Shown: piece after piece, positions 1 through 4,930 of the stretch
Numbering within the stretch: position 1 is the first letter of the stretch
How the letters are laid out: each line of letters opens with the position of its first letter
Origin: Chloroflexota bacterium
Lineage (GTDB): Bacteria > Chloroflexota > Limnocylindria > Limnocylindrales > CSP1-4
Assembly (NCBI GenBank): GCA_017882025.1
Contig: JADGQG010000069.1
Span: 1-9,390, forward strand
DNA: 9,390 nt
Reading direction: 5' to 3'
The notes under the pieces: model-generated
Database searches by the model: none
The model's input: the letters and a program-made list of their open reading frames with translations, nothing else
Told to the model about the DNA's origin: nothing
Translations under genes and position numbers: made by a program

Positions 1-1959
1 TCCCCACTTCTCGATCAGGTCGGAGAGGCCCTTGCCGGCCGGCATGATCGGGAAGACGTTCTGCTCCTCCGCGATCTCGAACCAGACGAAGGACGGGCCA
101 TCCACCGCTTCGGCCGCCTCGATCGCGGGGCGGACCTCCTCCGGCGAGGTCGCCTTCCAGGCCGGGATCCCGTAGGCCTCGCAGAGCTTCAGGAAGTCCG
201 GCCCGAACAGGCTGGACGAGTGGTAGTTCCCGGCGTAGAAGATCTCCTGCCACTGCCGGATCATGCCCAGCTTCTTGTTGTCCAGGAGGGCGATCCGCAC
301 GGGGATCCGGTCCTGGACCAGGGTGGCCAGCTCCTGGATCGTCATCTGGAAGCCACCGTCGCCGCAGACCGCCCAGGTCGACTTGTCCGGCCGGCCCAGC
401 GCGGCGCCCATCGCCGTTGGGACCGCGTACCCCATCGTCCCCAGGCCGCCCGACGACAGGTGGCTGTGGGGCCGCCGGTACCCAGCGTATCGAGCCGTCC
501 ACATCTGGTTCTGGCCCACGTCCGCGACCATCGTCGCGTCGTGATGCGTCACGTCGCCGATCTGCTCGATCACGAAGTCGGCGGTCAGGTACCCGGGCCG
601 CGACGCGCCCGAGCCATGCCAGCTGCCGGCCAGCGACTCACGCCGCCACTCCGCCAGCTGCGCGTGGTAGTCGGCCCGCGACGCCGGGTCCGTCACGGGG
701 AGCAACGCGAGGAGCGCCGCCATGACGCGCTTGGCGTCCCCGACCACGGGGACCTCCACGGCCACGTTCTTCCCGATCTCGGCGGGGTCGATGTCGACGT
801 GGACGATCCGGGCGTACGGGGCGTACGTCTTGACGCTGCCGGTCACCCGGTCGTCGAAGCGCATCCCGAACGCGAGGATCAGGTCGGCCGACTGGATCGC
901 CCGGTTGACATGCTTCCAGCCGTGCATCCCCATGTAGCCGTACGCGAGCGGGTGCGTCTCGTCAAGGGCACCGATCCCAAGGAGCGTCCAGGCCACCGGG
1001 ATCTGGGTCCGCTCGGCGAGCTCGCGAAGCTCCGTCATCGCGTCGGCGATCAGCACGCCGTGGCCGGCGAAGATGATCGGCCGCTTCGCGCGGGCGATCT
1101 CCTCCGCAACCAGGCGGAGCTGTCGTGGGTGGCCGTCGAGGTTGGGGCGGAAGCCTGGCAGGCCGGCGGCGATCTCCTCGTCCGAGGGGTGCGGGGCGTT
1201 CGTCTCCTGCTGGAGGGCGTCCTTCGTGATGTCGACGTGGACAGGTCCGGGCCGGCCGGTCCGGGCGATGTAGAACGCTTCCGCGAGGACGCGGGGCAGG
1301 TCGTCCGCGTCCCTGACCAGGTAGTTGTGCTTCGTCATCGGGAGCGTGATCCCGGTGATGTCGATCTCCTGGAACGCGTCCTTCCCGATCAGCGCGCCCG
1401 GCACGTTGCCGGTGATCGCGACCATCGGGATGGAGTCCAGCTGCGCGGTGGCGATGCCGGTGACGAGGTTCGTGGCCGCCGGGCCGGAAGTGCCCAGGCA
1501 GACGCCGACCTTGCCGGTCGCCCGCGCGTACCCGTCGGCGGCGTGGGCGCCGCCCTGCTCGTGCCGGACCAGGACGTGGCGGAGGGCTGGGTGGTCGCCC
1601 AGGACGTCGTAAAGGGGAAGGATGACCCCACCCGGATACCCGAACAGCACGTCCACGCCCTGCCGGAGGATGGCTTCGCAGACCACGTCGGCACCGATGC
1701 GCGCCCGGCGCTCGCGGCGATCGGCTGCCTCCCGGTGCGCCCGATTGCCCTCGTGAAGCATCTCGCGGCGGGCACGCTCCACGGCCTCGGCCGCGGGAGT
1801 GCCGGCCCCGGGGACGTGGCTTCGCCGCTCCCCCGGCGCGGGACCGGCAGCGTCCGGCACCCGTGCGCCGGCCGGTGCCGGTTCCGCGACACGTGACACC
1901 TGTCCCGCACCGCGGCCCGCCGCTGGGCCCGTGGCGCCGTCGCCCTTCGTCATCGCCAT
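1..1959 (-). CDS. ilvB: Acetolactate synthase large subunit, C-terminus cut by window edge
   Basis: ThDP-dependent enzyme that condenses two pyruvates to acetolactate, or pyruvate with 2-oxobutyrate, the first common step of Val/Leu/Ile synthesis in the cytoplasm. I translated 653 codons on the minus strand without a stop. Visible signatures: FGYPGG at about residues 106-111; catalytic Glu134 in RHEQGGAHAADGYARATG; TSGPAATNLVTG; GKDAFQEIDITGIT; RFDDRVTG (about 368-374); and the ThDP/Mg motif GDGGFQM (533-539) paired with LDNKKLGM (559-566), where the usual NN is DN. The C-terminal VFPIMPAGKGLSDLI block lies at the edge, so only a few residues are probably missing. The ATG at 1959 is chosen because GGAGGA lies 10 nt upstream; ATG at 2001 and at 1953 are alternatives. 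The first ~80 residues are an Ala/Pro/Gly/Arg-rich extension outside the usual core. A leader ORF and terminator precede the gene. ilvN is not visible and may follow off-window. Confidence 0.96.
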   Translation of the reverse strand, partial: MAMTKGDGATGPAAGRGAGQVSRVAEPAPAGARVPDAAGPAPGERRSHVPGAGTPAAEAVERARREMLHEGNRAHREAADRRERRARIGADVVCEAILRQGVDVLFGYPGGVILPLYDVLGDHPALRHVLVRHEQGGAHAADGYARATGKVGVCLGTSGPAATNLVTGIATAQLDSIPMVAITGNVPGALIGKDAFQEIDITGITLPMTKHNYLVRDADDLPRVLAEAFYIARTGRPGPVHVDITKDALQQETNAPHPSDEEIAAGLPGFRPNLDGHPRQLRLVAEEIARAKRPIIFAGHGVLIADAMTELRELAERTQIPVAWTLLGIGALDETHPLAYGYMGMHGWKHVNRAIQSADLILAFGMRFDDRVTGSVKTYAPYARIVHVDIDPAEIGKNVAVEVPVVGDAKRVMAALLALLPVTDPASRADYHAQLAEWRRESLAGSWHGSGASRPGYLTADFVIEQIGDVTHHDATMVADVGQNQMWTARYAGYRRPHSHLSSGGLGTMGYAVPTAMGAALGRPDKSTWAVCGDGGFQMTIQELATLVQDRIPVRIALLDNKKLGMIRQWQEIFYAGNYHSSSLFGPDFLKLCEAYGIPAWKATSPEEVRPAIEAAEAVDGPSFVWFEIAEEQNVFPIMPAGKGLSDLIEKWG

Positions 1960-2019
1960 GGTCGTCGCGTCCTCCGTGGATCTCGCAGCCGGTTCCTGCA
2001 TGCCGTCCGGCCGGCAATG

Positions 2020-2048
2020 AAAAACCCCCGCCGGTCTCCCGGCGAGGG
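2020..2048 (-). terminator. Intrinsic terminator in the ilvB leader (attenuator)
   Basis: Read on the minus strand, CCCTCGCCGG (2048-2039), a GAGA tetraloop (2038-2035) and CCGGCGGGGG (2034-2025) form a 10-bp stem with a single T-G wobble, followed directly by TTTTT (2024-2020). GAGA fits the stable GNRA loop class. The hairpin sits between the stop of the Leu-rich leader ORF (27 nt before it) and the ilvB start codon (about 60 nt after it). It would therefore end transcription before ilvB rather than after a gene, which is the position of an attenuator. It cannot be the leuCD terminator, because leuC is transcribed away from it. Confidence 0.85.
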
Positions 2049-2116
2049 TCCTGTTGGTTCGGTGGCGTTACGCCTCAGCGCTCCGTCCTTCGTCCTCCAG
2101 GCTCCTGCCGGGAGCC
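2036..2116 (-). promoter_or_regulatory. Competing leader-RNA hairpins: predicted antiterminator versus terminator
   Basis: In the minus-strand transcript, CTCCCGGC (2114-2107) is perfectly complementary over 8 bp to GCCGGGAG (2043-2036), which comprises the 5' arm and loop of the terminator. Pairing of the two would break the terminator. The same upstream segment is also part of a local hairpin, GGCTCC (2116-2111) with GGAGCC (2105-2100) and a CGGCA loop, which would hide it and let the terminator form. A small hairpin, GGCG-TAA-CGCC (2074-2064), lies between. A further possible pairing joins the Leu codons themselves (2155-2147) to 2097-2088, with one bulged base. These are seen by eye as complementarities; no folding energies were computed. 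Confidence 0.6.
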
Positions 2117-2278
2117 GCTAATAAGGCCCAGAAGGCCAAGAAGGGAGAGGAGAAGAGAGCGGAGCGATACCCGGCCGGAATCGGTCTCGAGGTCGTCGAG
2201 CGGTACGTTCACGCGGCGGCCGTCGCTCGTCACGAGGACGGCGATGGGGCGGCGACCATTTCGATCGAACAAGCCCAT
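2075..2278 (-). CDS. Leu-rich leader peptide of the ilvB attenuator
   Basis: A 67-codon ORF on the minus strand, starting MGLFDRNGRRP and ending in TGA 27 nt before the terminator stem. Codons 41-53 read SLLLSLLGLLGLI: eight Leu and one Ile in 13 codons. Five of the Leu codons are CTT, which is unexpected in such GC-rich DNA; the others are CTC, CTC and CTG. Val and Ile are also frequent earlier in the peptide. Upstream of the ATG is CCAGGCACC, a modest ribosome binding site; GTG at codon 23 (2212) is an alternative start. By analogy with known ilv/leu leader peptides, scarcity of charged tRNA-Leu/Ile should stall ribosomes here and change folding of the RNA ahead of ilvB. It is long for a leader peptide, so a small membrane-associated protein with one short hydrophobic stretch remains a less likely alternative. 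Confidence 0.65.
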   Translation of the reverse strand: MGLFDRNGRRPIAVLVTSDGRRVNVPLDDLETDSGRVSLRSLLLSLLGLLGLISGSRQEPGGRRTER

Positions 2279-2327
2279 GGTGCCTGGCGGCTCCGGCTCC
2301 GTCCGCCGCGCCTGCGACGGTTCGCGA

Positions 2328-2355
2328 AGAATAGCAGGCTTCGCGAGATCGTCAA
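2328..2355 (-). promoter_or_regulatory. Predicted sigma-70-type promoter of the ilvB leader
   Basis: On the minus strand TTGACG (2355-2350, 5 of 6 to the -35 consensus) and TATTCT (2333-2328, 4 of 6 to the -10 consensus) are separated by 16 bp. Transcription would start near 2321, about 43 nt before the leader ORF start. The AT-rich -10 stands out in a GC-rich background. Copies of TTCGCGA lie on both sides of the -10 (2321-2328 as the palindrome TTCGCGAA, and 2340-2346), and could be operator half-sites. The promoter is a prediction from consensus match only. I see no equally convincing promoter for leuC on the plus strand. Confidence 0.5.
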
Positions 2356-2382
2356 CGCGTCAAGTCCCGTCAACGCGTCAAG
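2350..2382. repeat. 18-bp-period direct repeat with four TTGACG hexamers
   Basis: CGTCAACGCGTCAAG occurs at 2350-2364 and again at 2368-2382. Each copy itself contains CGTCAA twice, 8 bp apart, so the minus strand carries TTGACG four times (2381-2376, 2373-2368, 2363-2358, 2355-2350). The last one is the predicted -35 box. It could be a regulator-binding array or a local duplication of the promoter's upstream region. Confidence 0.8.
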
Positions 2383-2416
2383 ATCGGCCGCCTCGGACAA
2401 GATCGGCCGCCTCGGA
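2379..2416. repeat. Perfect 19-bp tandem duplication upstream of leuC
   Basis: CAAGATCGGCCGCCTCGGA is repeated head-to-tail without mismatch at 2379-2397 and 2398-2416. It overlaps the end of the neighbouring 18-bp-period repeat by 4 bp, so the two together form one repeated block in the divergent ilvB/leuC intergenic region, 60 to 130 bp from the leuC start. The identity suggests recent slippage or duplication; a regulatory role is possible but unproven. Confidence 0.85.
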
Positions 2417-2476
2417 GCCGCCCTCTGCTACGCTTCCGCTTCCCACGCAGGCTCGCCGCACTCGGAGCCCTGACCC

Positions 2477-3925
2477 GTGTCCGACCCACGCCCTCGCACG
2501 CTCGTCGAGAAGATCTGGGACGACCACGTCGTCGCGCAGGACGAAGGTTCGCCCGCCGTCCTCGCGATCGACCTCCACCTCGTGCACGAGGTCACCAGCC
2601 CGCAGGCGTTCACCGGCCTGCGCGAGCGCGGCCTGCCCGTGCGCCGGCCGGACCGGACGGTGGCGACCGCGGACCACTCGACGCCGACCACGCCGCGCGG
2701 CCTCCCGATCGTCGATCCGATGGCCGCGGCCCAGATCCAGCAGCTCACCGACAACTGCCGCCAGTTCGGGATCCCGCTCCACGCCCTGGGCTCCGACACG
2801 CAGGGCATCGTCCACGTGATCGGACCGGAGCTGGGCCTGACCCAGCCGGGCATGACGATCGTGTGCGGCGACAGCCACACCGCCACCCACGGCGCGTTCG
2901 GCGCGCTCGCGTTCGGAATCGGGACGAGCGAAGTCGAGATGGTGCTCGCGACCCAGACGCTCCTCCAGCGCGACCCGAAGACGTACGAGGTGCGCGTCGA
3001 CGGCCGCCTTCGGCCGGGCGTCGGCGCGAAGGACGTCATCCTCGCGCTCATCGCCCGGATCGGGATCGGCGGCGGCACGGGCCACGTCTTCGAATACCGC
3101 GGCGACGCCATCCGCGCCCTCTCCATGGAAGAGCGGATGACGATCTGCAACATGAGCATCGAGGGCGGCGCGCGAGCCGGCCTGATCGCGCCGGACGAGA
3201 CCACGTTCGAGTACCTTCACGGGCGTCGGCACGCCCCGCAGGGCGCGGCCTGGGACGCGGCGGTCGCGCGCTGGCGAACGCTCCCCTCGGACGACGGCGC
3301 GGTCTTCGATCGGTCGATCGTCCTCGACGCGGACGCCCTCGAGCCGATGGTGACCTACGGCACGAACCCGGGGATGGGGATCCCGGTGAGCGGGCGCGTC
3401 CCGGATCCCGCGGGCGCCGCGGACCCCGGCGCCCGTCGCGCGCTCGAGCATGCGCTCGAATACATGGACCTCCGGCCGGGCCAGGCCATCGCCGGCCAGC
3501 CGGTCGACGTGGTCTTCATCGGCAGCTGCACGAACGGCCGTATCAGCGACCTGCGACTCGCCGCCAGCATCCTGCGCGGCCAGCACGTGGCCGAGGGAGT
3601 TCGCCTGATGGTGGTGTCGGGTTCCCAGCAGGTGAAGGCCCAGGCCGAGCGGGAAGGGCTCGACGAGGTCTTCCGCGCCGCCGGTGCGGAGTGGCGCGAG
3701 GCCGGCTGCTCTATGTGCATCGCGATGAACGGAGACCAGCTCCGCCCCGGCCAGTACGCGATCAGCACCAGCAACCGCAATTTCGAAGGGCGCCAGGGCA
3801 AGGGCGGCCGCACGTTCCTCGCCTCGCCGCTGACCGCGGCCGCGAGCGCGATCAGCGGCGTCGTGACGGATCCGCGAACGCTCCCGGGAATCGACATGCC
3901 GGCCACGGTCGGCGGGGGGAACTGA
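2477..3925 (+). CDS. leuC: 3-isopropylmalate dehydratase large subunit
   Basis: With LeuD it isomerises 2-isopropylmalate to 3-isopropylmalate, the second step of the leucine branch, using a [4Fe-4S] cluster in the aconitase fold. The 482-residue product is close to the usual ~466-480. It opens with the typical TLVEKIWDDHVV and has ATADHSTPT (63-71), CGDSHTATHGAFG (130-142) and the three cluster cysteines: Cys351 in GSCTNGR, and Cys411 and Cys414 in GCSMC. The C-terminal region carries STSNRNFEGRQGKGGRTFLASP, as expected. The start is GTG, with GGAG 9 nt upstream; the preceding DNA is the repeat-rich region shared with the divergent ilvB leader. leuD follows 2 bp after the stop, so the two are surely co-transcribed. 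No defect is seen. Confidence 0.97.
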   Translation: MSDPRPRTLVEKIWDDHVVAQDEGSPAVLAIDLHLVHEVTSPQAFTGLRERGLPVRRPDRTVATADHSTPTTPRGLPIVDPMAAAQIQQLTDNCRQFGIPLHALGSDTQGIVHVIGPELGLTQPGMTIVCGDSHTATHGAFGALAFGIGTSEVEMVLATQTLLQRDPKTYEVRVDGRLRPGVGAKDVILALIARIGIGGGTGHVFEYRGDAIRALSMEERMTICNMSIEGGARAGLIAPDETTFEYLHGRRHAPQGAAWDAAVARWRTLPSDDGAVFDRSIVLDADALEPMVTYGTNPGMGIPVSGRVPDPAGAADPGARRALEHALEYMDLRPGQAIAGQPVDVVFIGSCTNGRISDLRLAASILRGQHVAEGVRLMVVSGSQQVKAQAEREGLDEVFRAAGAEWREAGCSMCIAMNGDQLRPGQYAISTSNRNFEGRQGKGGRTFLASPLTAAASAISGVVTDPRTLPGIDMPATVGGGN

Positions 3926-3927
3926 AC

Positions 3928-4563
3928 GTGGGCGAGCCGTTCCGCCAGTTCACCAGCCGAGTCGTCCCGCTGGGCGCGGAGAACGTCGACACGGACCAGG
4001 TCGTCCCGGCCCGCTACCTGAAAGTCACCAACAAGGCCGGCCTCGCCGACGCGCTCTTCCGTGACTGGCGCTTCAACGAGGACGGGACGCTCCGGGAGCC
4101 CCGCTTCGTGCTGGACCAGCCCGGGATGACCGGCCGCAGGATCCTGCTGGTGGGCGACAACTTCGGGGCCGGCTCCTCGCGCGAGCACGCACCGTGGGCG
4201 CTCGCGGCGTGGGGGATTCGGACAATCCTCTCCACCTCCTTCGCCGACATCTTCCGCAGCAACGCGCTCAAGAACGGTGTGCTGCCGGTGGTCGTGGATG
4301 CGGCCACGCACGCCCGGCTCTTCGATCTGCTCGCCGCCGACCCCCAGGCGCAGCTCACCGTGGACCTGGCCGAAGAGGGAATCCTCCTGCCGGACGGCAC
4401 GACGATCGACTTCACGATCGACCCGTTCGCCAGGCGGATGCTGCTCGCCGGCACGGACGAGATCGGCTACGTCATGGCGAAGCTCGCGGAGATCCAGTCG
4501 TGGGAGACCGCCCACCCCGCCCGGGTGGACACACGGATCGGCACGCAGCTCTCGGCGGGCTGA
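3928..4563 (+). CDS. leuD: 3-isopropylmalate dehydratase small subunit
   Basis: The small (swivelling-domain) partner of LeuC. The 211-residue product shows the family signatures FTSRVVPLGAENVDTDQVVPARYLK near the N-terminus, GDNFGAGSSREHAPWAL (76-92) and SFADIFRSNALKNGVLPVV (about 104-122), plus PFARRMLLAGTDEIGY near the C-terminus. The length is normal for a stand-alone bacterial LeuD. The start is GTG at 3928, with GGGGGGA (3914-3920) inside the end of leuC as ribosome binding site; the 2-bp gap from leuC implies translational coupling. leuB does not follow. Instead the next plus-strand sequence is a broken acetyltransferase gene, so the operon ends here. Confidence 0.96.
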   Translation: MGEPFRQFTSRVVPLGAENVDTDQVVPARYLKVTNKAGLADALFRDWRFNEDGTLREPRFVLDQPGMTGRRILLVGDNFGAGSSREHAPWALAAWGIRTILSTSFADIFRSNALKNGVLPVVVDAATHARLFDLLAADPQAQLTVDLAEEGILLPDGTTIDFTIDPFARRMLLAGTDEIGYVMAKLAEIQSWETAHPARVDTRIGTQLSAG

Positions 4564-4571
4564 CCGGCGGG

Positions 4572-4857
4572 ATGATCGATCCCGAGCCGCCGGGCCCGGC
4601 GGTCGTTCGGATCCGCGGCGAACGCGGCAACTCCCCCGACGTGGCCGCCGTGCGGGCGGGAGGGAACCGCGGCCGTCGTCCTCCTCGGCCACCCGACGTA
4701 CTACCCGCGCTTCGGCTTCGGGCCCGCCCGGGCCCAGGGTCTCCTCCCGCCCGAGCCGTGGCCGGACGAGGCATGGATGGCCTGCCGGCTGCCCGCCTGG
4801 ACGCCGGACGACGTTGGGGTCGTCCACTACGCACGGCCGTTCATGGAGATGGAGTAG
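4572..4857 (+). pseudogene. Remnant of a GNAT N-acetyltransferase, internally deleted and frameshifted
   Basis: From ATG 4572, frame one gives MIDPEPPGPAVVRIRGERG and continues SPDVAAVRAGG, which resembles the first strand and helix of YhbS-like GNAT proteins. From about 4663, a different frame gives GTAAVVLLGHPTYYPRFGFG followed by PEPWPDEAWMACRLPAW and ends at TAG 4855-4857. The GHPxYYPRFGF block is the classic C-terminal acetyl-CoA-side motif of that family. Only about 30 and 65 residues of a ~165-residue protein remain, in frames 0 and +1, and the second part has no start codon. The middle, including the acetyl-CoA loop, is gone. The gene begins 8 bp after leuD and is therefore probably transcribed with it. 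Assembly error is possible but would have to delete ~70 codons. Confidence 0.75.
4587..4602. repeat. Perfect 16-bp palindrome after leuD
   Basis: CCGCCGGGCCCGGCGG is its own reverse complement and lies 24 nt after the leuD stop, inside the acetyltransferase remnant. As RNA it could form a GC stem of about 6 bp, but no T-run follows. It could serve as a weak or factor-assisted 3' end for leuCD, or be chance in GC-rich DNA. Confidence 0.5.
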
Positions 4858-4866
4858 GCGCGCCGA

Positions 4867-4896
4867 CGCCATGCGCGGCTACGCCAAGCGCGGCTA
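4867..4896. repeat. 15-bp tandem repeat between convergent genes
   Basis: CGCCATGCGCGGCTA (4867-4881) is followed immediately by CGCCAAGCGCGGCTA (4882-4896), with one mismatch. It lies between the end of the acetyltransferase remnant and the convergent peptidase gene. I see no T-rich terminator here for either strand. Confidence 0.7.
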
Positions 4897-4930
4897 CTCC
4901 AACAGCGAGCGGCGTCCCACCGCACTCGGG

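Noticed and set aside
220..1896. Long plus-strand open frame of 558 codons
   Set aside because: It is antisense to ilvB, whose minus-strand frame carries every acetolactate synthase motif. The plus translation is Arg/Pro/Gly/Asp-rich without a recognisable domain, as expected for an open antisense frame in GC-rich DNA.
2020..2320. T-box riboswitch upstream of ilvB
   Set aside because: T-boxes often precede ilv genes, but no AGGGTGGNACCGCG-like sequence is found before the terminator on the minus strand. A Leu-rich leader ORF explains the region better.
2420..2440. Extended -10 box (TGCTACGCT) as leuC promoter
   Set aside because: Only three of six -10 positions match and no -35 box is found at a suitable distance.
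2054..2473. Plus-strand 139-codon open frame before leuC
   Set aside because: It runs across the terminator-proximal leader, predicted promoter and tandem repeats of the ilvB control region and has no recognisable protein features.
2863..4563. Possible leuC/leuD fusion product in one long frame
   Set aside because: The frame reads leuD correctly, but its first part is the out-of-frame shadow of leuC. Real leuC ends at 3925 and leuD starts at GTG 3928 with its own ribosome binding site.
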